Assembly (NCBI RefSeq): GCF_000002595.2
Contig: NC_057005.1
Span: forward strand, 5,517,235 to 5,581,234
From: Chlamydomonas reinhardtii
Lineage: Eukaryota > Chlorophyta > Chlorophyceae > Chlamydomonadales > Chlamydomonadaceae
Reading direction: 5' to 3'
DNA: 64,000 bases
Shown: positions 44,809-58,061 of the stretch, one piece after another
How the letters are laid out: every line of letters begins with the position of its first letter
How positions within the stretch are numbered: position 1 is the first letter of the stretch
Position numbers and translations under genes: made by a program
The notes under the pieces: generated by a model
What the model saw: only the letters and a program-made list of their open reading frames with translations
Database searches by the model: none
What the model was told of the DNA's origin: nothing

Positions 44809-45762
44809 TTCTGTCGCTCTCAAGGTTGGCACCACCCGCTCTAGAGATGCAATGTAATCTTGTTTTTCAAGGTTATAGCAAACTCTTAGCGACTATCGGC
44901 GACCACGCGTACATTCTCGAGGAAGTCTGCAAGAACTGTTGCGCTGCTCCTGGTGTAGAGACAAACATCACATACCGTACGCAATTCTCTGTGCATACTA
45001 TCGAGTGCATACAGAGGCCGACCATCGAGGTCGGTGTGGCGGGCGGTCATCACCATGGCAGTCAACTGATTCGCCTCGCCCCCACGCCTCGCCCCCCTCT
45101 CGCCCTTTAAGCTTGCGCCAGAGTGCGCCTGCCCGCTCACCTCCATCATCCAACGTGACTACCGAAGTGGCTGCGCGGTAGTACAGGGTTTGTCATCCCA
45201 AGTATGCACCGGTACGGCCTGATGCGCCCTGATACAGCCGTGGATACAGCTGGTCAGAGAGGGTCAGAGCCGGTCACTTGCGCCTTGGAACTTCTGGAAC
45301 ACCTTGTCGTGCTGGAACTTGAGGGAGGGGGCTTGAGCTCCCTGCAGCGGCTGCAGGCTTTCTGGCATGCCGCTTCCCTAAGGGGGGTCTACCCGTGGGG
45401 TCTACCCGGGTCTACCGTCTCCTGGTACCTCGAAGCGACAGCCGGATCCAGTTATCATATAATCGGGCTCGTCACTACCCTTCGTCCCCGCGGGCATTCG
45501 CAGGCAGAATATTGTTAGTTTCAATATTGTAGGCACCAGTAACAGTCGCATACTGCCCTGCCAGCTAGCTCAGAGTTCTGCGGACACTGCGCCAACGCGT
45601 TCACTTCACTCCAGTGAGAATTTGCAAGCTACTTTCTTACCTGGAACAAGCTATTTGTTGCTCATGATAACTTGCGGGGCCTTCGCGCGCCCGTTGTCTG
45701 TATTTGAGTTCTGGTCTCGCTTCCGAGTCTTGACCTGAGGGCTGAAGGATTGAAGTCGACAC
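44809..45762. promoter_or_regulatory. Probable bidirectional promoter, kinase 3 / TPR-J gene
   Basis: The start codons of kinase 3 (minus) and the TPR-J gene (plus) are 954 bases apart and point away from each other, so this interval must hold both promoters and 5' UTRs. It is less GC-rich than its flanks, with AT-rich words such as ATCATATAAT near 45455. No coding signal seen. The shared-regulation idea is inference from layout only. Confidence 0.45.
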
Positions 45763-48700
45763 ATGCTAGGGCAACAGCAAGTGCCTTCAGCTCCCACAGC
45801 GGGAGGGTTCAGCCTCGGACAGGCGGGAGTGGGAGCGAGCCCAAACCGGAAGGCTGCGTCGACGCGTGGACGAAGCAGCGTGGCGTCGAGAATACCTTTA
45901 AAGCCTGCATCTGCCAACGTAAGCAGAATGACTCGAGTCCAGGATCGGAGATGCTGCAGCCAGCTTCTTTTGCTAGCCCAATGAGGTCGGCTGAATTCTT
46001 ATATACAAACTGGAACCGTGGGTGGGAGTGGGCGGCAGGAGGGGAGCTCGGGTATGCTCGTTGGCGCTCAAACACGGCGGGTTGGGCCCGCCGCCAGCGT
46101 CGGCCCCCGTCTGGCCCGCACAGGCCCCTGGCGCCCACCTATAGGGCGGACTGTCCCCGCCTGGCTTCACTTAATCCTAGGCTGCATGCGCACTGTAGGT
46201 TTTGGACTACTCAGACCCGTACAGTGCTAAGCATGGCCGCCTCGCTTATCGCACCACCCCACACTACCGCTGACTGGTCCGCAGGCCCCGGTTCCTGCCT
46301 GGTCCCAGGCCCCATCAGCAGGCGCTAGCTCAGGGTCTGCAACAGCTGCCTTGGGCTTAGGCTCTGCTCTTCTGCCTCAGCAGGCCGCACAGCCAGCCGC
46401 GCAGCCAGGGCCAGCCTTCGCAGCCGTACCGGTGCCGGCACTGGGCGTGAAATTTGCGGTTGGAGCGGCGAGTAAGTCAGGACCTGTGCTCTTTTCAAAG
46501 GACGCACCTATGGATGCCCATTAATGTAATCTATGTTGTATACTTGAGCCAACACGTCGTCGCTTGCGCAGGCGGCCAACCGGTTGGACTTGGGACACCC
46601 CGCGGCAATCGGCCGAGGACCAGCTCCGCCACAGCACGGCGCGGCGCCACCAGTAGCAGCGTCGGGACCAGCGGCGCGAGCGCCGACGCGCCCACAGGGA
46701 CAGGGGCAGCGGCAGCGGGGGCAGGGACAGCACCGGGGGGAGGCGCGCCAGCGGCCACTCCAGGCTCAGTACCTCCCTTCTCGCCCATTGCGCTGACGCC
46801 CATGGACGGGACCACATACCTGCGGCAGTTCGGCGGGGGGCTGGGCGGCGGCGCGCCGGCCTCAGGCGCCGGCGCCTCGGTGCGCAGTGGACTGTCGCCC
46901 ATGGACATCACGCCGCAGGTGCGTGTGGCGGCCGCGGCCTGGCATGGTATGACAGACGCCAGAGCAGCTCCGTAGCCGGTATCGATCGTGTGTGGCGCGG
47001 GCCTGCAACTGCTAGCTAATTTGCGTGTGTATGCGCCACCGTGCACGGACCTGCAGGGCTCTGTGGGGTCGGCTGCCTCCGCCGCCTCCAACATGTTCGT
47101 GTTGTCGCCTCTGGCTGGCGGCTTCGGTGCTTCGGCTGGAGCGCAACAGGTATGGTTGTGAAGGGCTCACTAAAGTAGGGGCGGAGGTTGTCCGCATGCT
47201 ATTGCCTACGGTATGTGGTACATGGGGACACATCACAGGCCGCTGATGATTGCTGCACCATTGCCCGCGCTACAGGGTGGCGGTAGTGTCAACGGCGGCG
47301 GTCCAACCGCCATGCCTATCAGCCCCATGCCCTTCCAGGGCTTCGCCGCAGCTGCAGGCGCGCCGCCTACACCCACGCCCATGTTCACTGCCGGTGTCGT
47401 GCCGGCACCAGCAGCAGCGCGGCCGCACGCGGCCGCGCCGGCTGTGCCCGCGCCAGCGTTCGTGGTAGGCACTTCCGCCAGTAGCGGCACGAGCAGCAGC
47501 GGCGGCACAGCTTCGTCTGCTGGCGGGGCAGCAAAGCCGCCCATCCAGATTCACATGCCTGGGGCACGCGATGTCGCTGACATGTTCACTGCCGCAGCAG
47601 CTGCATCGACGGCGTCCACAGCAGCAGCCTTCAGCGCCACCGGCGGCACAAGTACAAGCAGTGGCGGTGCGGCGCCTGTCCGTCCTGCCAGCGCCGCAGC
47701 GCCAGCCCAACCCACCGCTGCTACCGCTGCTGCCGTGTTCGGTGCCGCGGGTAAGAAGCCCGGGGCTGAGGCCGCAGGGGCCTGTGCAGGACCTGGCGGC
47801 GTGCCGGCCGGCGCGTCCTTCCGGTCAGGCGGCAGCAGCAGCGACCTGCAGCCTCCCAAGGACAGCAGCGCCAAGCTGTCCCGCGAGCCCAGCGGCAGCA
47901 GCAAGCCGGCCAACGGCTCGTCGTCATGGGCGCACGTGCCTGTGCCGCCCGCGGCAGCGCCTGCCACGGCCCCCGACGCGCCGTCGCGCACAGCGCCTGC
48001 TGCCGCTCCCGCTCCTGCCGCTCCCGCTGCACCCGCACCCGCCTCCCAACCTGCCGCCTCGGGGTCCTCGGCCTCTGACGCGCTTTCGACGCGCGTTTAC
48101 CAGGAGTGCTACGCGGAGATGCGCGGCCGCGCGCTCACGGGCGGCTCCGCCTCTGCAGCGGCGGAGGCGACGGCGCGGTCGGTGGCTGCGCGCGCCGTGG
48201 AGCTTATGAGCGCCGCGCCCACCACCCGCATGCTGGTGGAGAAGCTCATAGAGAGCGGCTCCTGCGCCGACGTGATGATCAAAGCCGCTCTGGACATGCC
48301 GGAGCCGGCCAAGGCGGCTGACACCGCTGCGGCGGCTGCGCCGCCTCTGGCTGCGCCAGTGGCGGCGGCTACGCCGCCGCAGCAGGCGGAGGCCGGGGGG
48401 CCAGGCCGCGCGGAGGCGGCTGTGGAGTCGATGCTGAAGGAGATGAAGTTGGAGGACCAGCGGACCGCAGGGATTGCGGGGACGGCTGCCGCGCCGTCAA
48501 TTTCCGGTAGCGCGGGGTCACCGTTGTCAGTGCCGTTCGTGTTCGCCGCTCCGCCCGGTGGCAACAGCTCGAGCGCCAGCACGTGCAGCGCGGCGCCGGC
48601 ACCCGCGCCTGCAGCTGCGGCCATGCCACCTGCGGCGGCGGACCCAGCCCCGGCCCCTGCGGCAGCGGCAGCGGCTGGCATGGCCTCGGGGCCGGGGCCA

Positions 48701-51700
48701 CAGCCTGCGGTGCACACGCATGTGCCGTTCGTGTTTGGATCCACGGGCGGCGGCGCGGCTGCACCTGCTGCACCCGCCTTCACCTTTGGCGGCAGCCCGC
48801 CGCCCGGCGCCGCCAAGCCCGCCACCTCCAGCTCGAGCACGGGCGGCGGCATCCCTTTCACGTTCGGTGGACGCAGTCCGGCCGCGGCGGCTGAACAGGC
48901 CAGGCCGTCAACCTCCAATGTGTTTGCCGCAGCGGCAGCCACCTCTGCTGCCGCCTTTGCTACCGCTGGCACCACGCGGCCGGCATCGGCGGTAGCGGCA
49001 GGAGGAGGCACCTCGCGGAGCAGCGGCGCTGCCGGCCAAGTGCCGCCGGTCTCATCCTCATCGGGATGGACCAACGTGCCCCGCGCGCCCGCGACCAGCG
49101 CGGCCGCAGAGTCGGTGAAGTTCAACGTGGGGGCGGCTGCAGCGGGCGGCGTGGGTGGGGCCGCTTTCGCGGGCGCGGGCGAGGGCGCGGCGGCCGCTGG
49201 CGTGAGCGGCACCACGCCCGGGAGGTAAGAAAGAGGAGAGCAAGCAAGGTGCTGACAGCAGATACGTGTCGTGCCAGGTGCCAGGTGCTGGGCGTGTCGA
49301 GGGCGCGGCGGCGTAGGTGACGCGGTGTACTGACTTGGCCTCTGGCTGCCTGCCATGGCCAATGCCCCTCAAATTACACAGGGCGAGCGCGAAGGGTCGC
49401 GCCAAGGTGACCCCGCGCAAAGGCCGCGCGCCATCTGCCTCAGCCACTTCAGCCGGCGGCGCGGCCTCAGCCGCCACTGCCGGCGCTGCCGCGCAGACGA
49501 GCTCAGTAGCCCTGGGCGGCGGCAGTGCCTTCAACGCCGCCGCGTCCACGGCGGCCCCCGCCACCTCTTCTGCCACCTCCGCGTCGGCGAGCCGAGCCGG
49601 GACTGCAACAGCATCTACGGCCGAGCAGCCGCAGCGCTCTGGCGCCTCTTTCTCGCAACAGCAGCAACAACAGCAGCAGGCCGGCGACAACATGCCGTCT
49701 GTGCAGGTATGTCGGCTCAATCGCATAGCTGGATGCTGGAGCCATGCCAGCCTCCGCTCGCTCAACCACAATCATTCGGCTCCGATCTTATGCATGCTTA
49801 CAGGCTGTACGGCTGAAGCGCACGGCGGACGAGAAGAAGCAGCAGGGCAATGCCAAGTATGAGCAAAACGACTTCAGGTGTGTGTGGTGTAAAGCGTGCC
49901 TGCCCAGGCGCCGCGTTTGGCACAGGCTGGGTGGGCTGGGAGTACAGGCCGGTGTTGCACAACAAGACAAGCGCTGCCGCCGCTGCCTCTCTCATGAACC
50001 TGTCAGGACGGCGGAACGGTGGTACACCGAAGCCATTGACCTGCTGGAGCAGCAGCTGCCGGGGCTGGGGCTGAGCGAGCAGCAGGCCGCGGCGCTGTTC
50101 CCCAACCTCAAGACCGAGGTCGCGGTGCTGTACAGCAACAGGTGCGGCCGTGCAGGCGCGCCCGGCTCGCGCTCGGCTACCCTACTCTGCACCCTGTTTG
50201 TGTGGGCGCATACAGCGGGGCGGGGCGGAGCCCTTACCGCTTGCCTTGCCCTGCCATGATCCCGGGCTGATTCGCACGGCCTGTCGCTGCAGGTCCGGCG
50301 CGCGGCTGATGACCAGCAAGCCGCACAGCGCGCTGGCCGACGCGCTGAAGGCCATGGCCCTGGACGGGAAGTTCCTGCGGGCGGCCAGCCGGGCAGCCAC
50401 CTGCCACTGCAGGTGGGGGTCGGATGCCGGCGGTGTGGGCCCGGGGGGGGGGGTGCGGGATGTGGCTTGGGACAGCTGGCGTAGGACCCGCGTAGACGCA
50501 GCACTGTCACCCGTCTGTTGCTCACAGCCGCTTGTCGGTTTGGATCACCTCGTGGCTGCGCTCTGACCCATGGCACGCTAATGTGCCAAATCGTTTGTTT
50601 ATTACCCGGACTGGCTTGGGCGCGCTCATCAACCAGGCTGGGCAACTTCTCCGCGGCTCACCGGGTGGTGGAGACGGCCATGGAGCGCGTGTCACTGGGC
50701 TCGCCGCATTACCAGGACATCTGCAAGAAGCTGCACGAGGTGGTGGACCTGGGATCAAAGTGAGTGGGGATGCGCAAGCAGCGCCGGCACTACCACTGCT
50801 GTGCGGCGTGCGTACGCCCACTGGCTCCTCGCCCTCCTCCTGCCAACCCTGCAACCCCCCGCCTCCCTCTCAATCCCTGTGCCCGCCCATTCCTCCGCAG
50901 GGCCCGTGCGGCAACGGCTGCCGCGGTGGCGGCCGCCGGCAACGGCGGCCGCGACAAGCTGCAGGAGGCGGCGGACGCGCTAGCCGCCATACGCGACCAG
51001 GTGGCTTACTGCGACGTGGTGGCGGCGGCGCGGGCCGTGCTGGCGCTGCGGCTGGGCGCGGCGGCGGACGCGCTGGCGCTGGTGGCGCCGCACCCCGAGG
51101 TGCCGCCGGCGGAGCGCGCCGCGCCCTGGCGGCTGTGGCTGGTGGCGCAGGCGAGGTTCTTCAAGGGCGACCTGCAGGTGCGGCTGGCGGGTGGTGTGAT
51201 GGACGCAATGGGGACATGAGTGGGGGTGCGGCGGTGTTCGGAGTACGGTAACCTGTAAGCAAGCACAAGCCAGCCCAAATGTCCGGCCAAGCATCTGAAC
51301 GACTGGCGCATCTTCTGTCCGTACGTCTCCGCTTTCCTCTACACGGCTGTCCTGTTCGCAGGAGGCACTCACCACCTGCCGCGAGCTGCAGCTGCAGCTG
51401 CAAGCCAAGGGCGGCGCCGCCGAGGCCGACACCTCCTCCGGCGCCGCCGCCGCTGCCTACACCACGGCGGCGCACGTGGCGGTGCCGCCGGCGGCCGCGC
51501 TGGGCGAGCTTGCCGATGCTATTCAGCAGCTCATAAAGCTCAAGGTACGCAGGGCTCCGGTTCGACCACAGGGCCAAACGGCCTCCGCGGCAGCAGCTAG
51601 CGGCAGGACGTCCCGGAAGTCGTGACCTGGGTTGGGCTTCAGCTCACCGTGCCTCAAGCCGCCCATACCGTATGAATTGCTTTCGGTTATATTGTACTTT

Positions 51701-53931
51701 TACATACATATGGTACGCGTGCACGCAGGAGGACGGCAACGCCGCCTTCAAGGCATCCAAGCACGCCGAGGCTTCGGAGATCTATAGCAAGGCGCTGTCC
51801 AGCGGCGCCTGCCCGCCCGCCTTCGCCTCGGTGCTGCACGCCAATCGCGCCGCCGCCGCGCAGGGGCTGGGGCAGCTTGCGGACGCGGTGGCGGACTGCG
51901 GCCGGGCCCGGGCGCTGGACCCGACCTACTACAAGGCCAGCGCGCGGCTAGCAGGTGAGGAAAGAAAGCGCAGGGGTCCAGGTCAGGGGCTCATCACCAA
52001 GGGTCTACCGTAGCTCAGCAGGGTGTGCATAACTAGCTCGGGGAGGTTGTGCGGAAGCGCAGCGCGATCGGCGCTGGCCTGCTGCTCGCGGTGTTGACTC
52101 GACTTGTGCGCTGCACGCAATCATGGTCGCTAATCTGCCACAGGCCTGATGCTGGAGCTGCGGCGGCCCGAGAACGCGCAGGGGCTGCTGGAATCACTCA
52201 CCAAGCTGGCGGGCGGCGACAAGGACAAGGACAAGGAGGTCGGGCCCAGCGCTACGGAGCTGGAGGCGATCAAGGTGAGAGGCCAAGTTAAGGGTGGGGT
52301 GAAGGAGGAAGCTGTTTACAATAGCAAGGTGATGTTCGCTCAACACCAGGCGTGGACGAGCAGGAACTGGCATGCGCCCATCTTGGTCTGGGAGGAGTAA
52401 TGACGGGATGCTGACGACTTCACGCTTCACCTGCCCCACTTCCTTAACTAATCATGAATGTAACCCCACATCAAGCAGGGCCGGCTGACCGAGGCCAAGG
52501 CGGCTGTGAGCTGGCAGAAGACGCCGCACCACTACAAGCTCCTGGGGTTGACAAACACCTGCAGGTGGGCGGGAGGTGCAAGGGGCGGGCGTGGTGGGAC
52601 CGGGACTGGTGGGGGACTGGCTGGAATATGACGCTGCGGCAGCTGCATGCCGTGCGTCACACTGCGCCAGCCTGCTTGCTGCTCACTGTTTGCGCCCCTC
52701 TCGGCGTCACTGCCGCCCCGCAGTGAGGAGGAGGTGCGCAAGGCCTACCGCCGCCTGGCGCTCAAGCACCACCCAGACAAGGTGCGGGACTGACCCGCAG
52801 TCGCAGCCTGCTTGCGCAGTGCGAACACGTCCGCGCCAATGCCATTGCGGCGGTAAGCACATGCGGAATTCACGCCGAGCCTGACCAGGATTCCCTATCC
52901 TGCCGCTTTGGCATCCGCACAGGCCATGTCCGCAGTCAAGGTGGCGCTGACGGTGCCGGGCGCGGCAGGCGCCTCGCCCTACAGCGGCCCCCTGGCGGCG
53001 GCCAGCGAGCTGGAGGCGCGGGTGCGGGACGAGGCGGCCTGGCTGTTCAACTTCATCAACCAGGTGGGGGGCTGCGACAGCAAGACAAGAGCGGGCGTGG
53101 ACGCGTAGGGTGGTAGGGGGGGCCAGCACAGCGGCAGCCGCCGTCTAGGCGATGCCTGGAATCCTAGTGCCCACCCCGTGCGTGCACGTAGCCCCCTGAA
53201 CTATATTTTACTCGAGAGTGCCATCTGCCTAACCTTGATGCGTGCCGTACCGTACTGCCGGCCAGGCACACGAGGAGCTGTCCGACAAGGCCCGGCGGCG
53301 CAAGGTGGACCAGCTGCTGGAGGTTGAGCAGCCGCCGGCGGCGCGGTACGGCGCCGGCTCGGCCTACTCGTCCAACCCCTACTCCAACGCCTTTGGCAGC
53401 GCCGGCGGCTCCCGGTACGGCGGCTACGGCGGCTTCTACGACCCGTCGTCCTACTTCTACCGGGCGGCGCCAACCGGCGCGGGCGCGCAGCGCGCCCGCA
53501 CGGGTGCAGGTGCGGCCGGTGGCGCCAGCAGTGGATACGGTGAGTGAAAGCCGCGCGCGTGGGTGAATGCGGATAGGGATCAGTAATGTGCGCTGAGGCA
53601 CCACTGGCAAAGTGGGGCGTCACGAAGCGAACTGCGGTGTGCTTGCACGCGAAGGTTTAGCCAGGCATGCCCGGTGGTTGCAGGCTACGGCGGCTCGTAT
53701 GGAGGCGCCAGGCCTGCCGGTGCACGGCCACCAGCGGGCGGCAGCGCTGGCGGCGCGGCGGGCGCGGCGCGGGGCGGCGGCGGCAGCCGTCCGACCCACA
53801 CGGCCGGTAGCGGCGGCGGCAACTACGGGGGGTACACGGGCCGTGCGGGCGCCGCGGGCACGGCCGGGCAGCGCAAGTGGTGGGAGGGCACAGATTCCGA
53901 TGACGAGGATCAGGACGCGTACCACTTCTAG
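45763..53931 (+). CDS. FG-rich TPR and J-domain co-chaperone (DNAJC7/plant TPR-DnaJ type)
   Basis: Nineteen exons join in phase to 1710 residues: 45763-45918, 46285-46471, 46572-46918, 47057-47149, 47276-49224, 49382-49706, 49804-49877, 50007-50141, 50293-50412, 50637-50759, 50901-51177, 51362-51544, 51729-51954, 52144-52274, 52479-52564, 52724-52781, 52923-53063, 53266-53539, 53684-53931. The first thousand residues are Ala/Gly/Ser/Pro-rich with PFVFGSTGG, FTFGGSPPP and IPFTFGGRSP motifs like FG nucleoporins. TPR repeats start ADEKKQQGNAKYEQNDFRTA and resume at EDGNAAFKASKHAEASEIYS. A J domain follows: HHYKLLGLTNTCSEEEVRKA then YRRLALKHHPDK (HPD near 1487-1489), then AHEELSDKARRRKVDQL. About 35 residues are inserted between HPDK and the last helices. 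The tail is Gly/Tyr-rich. The HPD should stimulate an Hsp70; TPRs should bind Hsp70/Hsp90 tails. Confidence 0.9.
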
Positions 53932-56113
53932 GCGCTTGGTTTGTGACCGCCGCGCAGTTGCTAGCAAAGGTTGTTGTGCAAGGCGAATGCGCAGGCGTAC
54001 AGGCTTTCGCGTTGTGGCAACGCTGCCAACGGGACTGCGGGGCTGATGCATGCAGGCAGAATTTCACCTCAGGATGATCGGGGTCCGACGTTTGGGGTCG
54101 TACCCTGGCTTTAGCGTGCGCAAGGGAATTCCGGTACGCCCTACCTTCGAGGCGTGGGAAGCGCTCCTACTGGCTTCCACAATTACGTGAGCTGTTTGCG
54201 ACGTTACATGAGGGGACCTGAGTGTGATACGTGGCTGGCACTGCGGGGGCATTGAAAGTGTTAAGGTGTACGGTGTAGGCTGCGTGCATTGCCGAATCGT
54301 AAGAGCTTTCGTTGAGCCCTAGGGCTGGTGCGATGGGATAGGCTAAGGGGCAGGTTGGCGCAGTCCTGTCGTGTGCAGCATACTCCCAGACCCCAACATT
54401 CAACAACCAAGTTGCGACATTAAGGCATGAGCGCGCGGCTGGTAGAACGCCGGAGTAACCGTACACTAGGCGTCGCTGGCGTGCTGGTAGGCTGGTACTG
54501 GTAGTTTGCTGACGCGCATTCCTCACGCTCCGCCATGCGATTGCACCAGACGCACACACCGCAACGCCACACTCGTGGAGGAGAGTAGCAGCGCACCTGT
54601 AGATAGTTAGGCTGTGCTGCGACGTGGACTCCCAAGGGAAAAGTGGGCTGCGCTCACGCCACGTCTCTAGTCTGAGGCCGCAAGCGTCTACCTCATCTCC
54701 CGGACATAGCCGGGGTCGGTTCGTACAGGCGCCGCCCGCCATGCGTCCAGCCGCGTCCCGTTGTCACGCAGAAGCACAGCACGAGCATAGCCCGTAATCG
54801 ACCAGACCCGGATTTTCCCTGCTCCCTAGTTTGGCTTAGCCGAGCAGAGACGAGTAGGACTGGAACTGAGCTGTACTGGTATACGTGGTTTCCTAGGTGC
54901 TGGGCGGGTTGTGGGACAGCAATGTGTTTGTTTGCGCTGGATGACGCAGCTACGACGACGTCCACCACCTCCACACGGTAATAACTCTGTCGGAGTACCG
55001 TATCCTATAACTGAGGATGCGTTATCTTATGCAACGGTGCAACCCAATAACCCCGCAATTTCTATGCTACCTCCACGATGGCCCTTTGCTGGTGATCGAC
55101 CCGGTTCTTCGTTAGCGGGGCGGCAACGTCGCGCACCGCCGCACCTCCCGCAAAGGTGGCTGCCCGCATCATTAGCGACAGGAACAGCGCACACACTTTT
55201 GAGTTTCATTACACCTGCCCAGCGTCGCTGAGCCTTGCCTCTTGCAAACAGGCCAACACCGCACTGCCGTTCTCAAACCTCGTGCACACCATTCTGTGCA
55301 ACGGCTACAAACGCTCCACCCGACCCATATCGGGGCCTCATCCTGAGTGTCATGCCCAGCCGCACCCGACCGAATCCAGCGCAGCTGAACTAATCCGGCA
55401 GCTTCTCAGCAGCTGGTGGCCTGTAGACCAAGCGGACAGCAGGGCAAGCCGCACCCCCGCTGCTGCCAGTCAAAACATGGCTCTCCTGTCAAAATTGCTG
55501 CTGGAGCGTGCCGCCGGTCCAAACTGCGGAGCGCAGCCGTGATGGCGCTTGGGCAGCCGCCCTCCGACAGCCCAGGCGGCCGCTGCTGGCCGGCTGCCAG
55601 AGCATAACGGCGCCTGCTCTGGCCTCCGCCGCCGATGACGCCAGCTCGCCGCCCGCTCTGCTCGCGACTGACGTCACGAAAGCGGCGGCATGCACCCTCC
55701 ACGCTCCTTGCCCATTCCATCATGAAGCTGTGCAAAGCCCAAACCACATCTATTCCATAACTGCACAAGTCCCAAAACTATACGGCAACCGCCGTGCAAC
55801 TGGTCCGCTGCCGCGCCACCGCGACGCCTTGCCGCGCCCTCAAAACTCAGCGATGTCCGCTGCCGGGCGCGTCGACTGCTGCCGCTGTGTGACCCAGCAT
55901 CCCTCTCCGCATCCGACCGACCCAAATGGCGCACACAACGCAGCAATGGCGCCTGCTTGCCACTACCACCGTTGCCCCGCCCAAGCGAGCTGCTGCTGCC
56001 TCCGCGCCACCAGTCCAGCGCCACAGCCACCACCGTCCCGCGCCAGTGCTGCCGCCGCGTCCGCATTAGCCGCTCGCCCGCTCCAAGCCGCTCCGAGCTG
56101 CCGCTGTGCTAAT
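53932..56113. other. Intergenic interval between TPR-J and bL17 genes
   Basis: The two genes converge, so this is 3' UTRs plus spacer. A 191-codon minus-strand frame at 54167-54742 has no recognisable motif. TTACA at 55209-55213 could be a bL17 poly(A) signal on the minus strand. Nothing else seen. Confidence 0.45.
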
Positions 56114-57083
<970 letters not shown>

Positions 57084-58061
57084 TTTCTGCCGCCTAGTTC
57101 AAGTAAAGCTAAGGGACAGGAAAGGTGCTGCTAGGAATAGGACGTATTTGAGAAGGACCAGACGTTTGATATGGGTGAGCCACGATGGGCGCAGACTGCC
57201 AATTCATTGTCAAACTCGTCTCTCTCGAGAAGCTCTTGGCTTGTGTAATTAATCCAATACTTGAGCTATCGAATAATTGGTTTATGAACTAGCAGAATAG
57301 CACGGCCGTCGCACACACGGTGTGCGGCCCCGCCCCTCTCTCCGCCCGCGCGCAGGCGGCCTGCCACGCAGGGTCCGCAGCTGCAGTAAGCCGGGCCTTC
57401 AGTTATATCATGCATGTGTTATTACAATGATTACAAGCAACAGTATTATCCCTGGTCTTCGTACTACTAGCATGCCAAAACCGCACGCAAGGTGTGCATC
57501 CGTGCGCGTAGCCGCGTACGGTACTGTACTCACAAGCCCGGAGCACAGCCCGGCCCATTCCTTTCTACAAACTCCTGCTTCGAAGTGCATCTGACTCAAG
57601 ACACCTCATCCTGCCATCCTGCTGTACAGTACAGCAATACCTGAGCACTACGGCCCAGAATATATTAGTACATGCCTGCCAACGCCTTCGACGAGCGCCG
57701 TCACAGCCATTCTTGCAGCCTGCGGCCTGTAGCTCCAATCGCACGTGCGCTGCGCCGTAATACGCGCCAGCCCCCACACCAATACCGGTCACAATACGTT
57801 CGTCCTGGACCAGTCCGGGGGTTCGGGCGCCCGGCAAGCCCTTACACGGGTCTCTCCTGGCGCCACACAGCCGGCAAGCTAACCAGCCGGGCTCAAACGC
57901 CGCCAGTTGCCACCCGCCTCCTGAGCCGTAAGCCGTGAGCCGTGAGCCCCTGGCCCTATAGCTGCTCCGCACACCTCCACCTCCCGGACCACCTCTCGGC
58001 CGGCCCGCCGCCAGAGCGTTCGCCAGCCTCCACCCACACCAGCTCTCGCCCGCCTCGCCGT
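57084..58061. other. bL17 promoter region and EF-hand gene 3' region
   Basis: Nearly 1 kb between two minus-strand genes. The part at 57100-57300 is AT-rich relative to its surroundings and is the likely bL17 promoter. No gene or repeat recognised. Confidence 0.45.
57842..57846 (-). terminator. Candidate poly(A) signal for the EF-hand gene
   Basis: TTACA on the plus strand reads TGTAA on the minus strand, about 215 bases after the EF-hand stop codon, a usual 3' UTR length in Chlamydomonas. Confidence 0.45.

Noticed and set aside
54167-54742. 191-codon minus-strand frame as a gene
   Set aside because: No motif, no splice partners and no domain-like composition; it lies in the expected 3' region between convergent genes.
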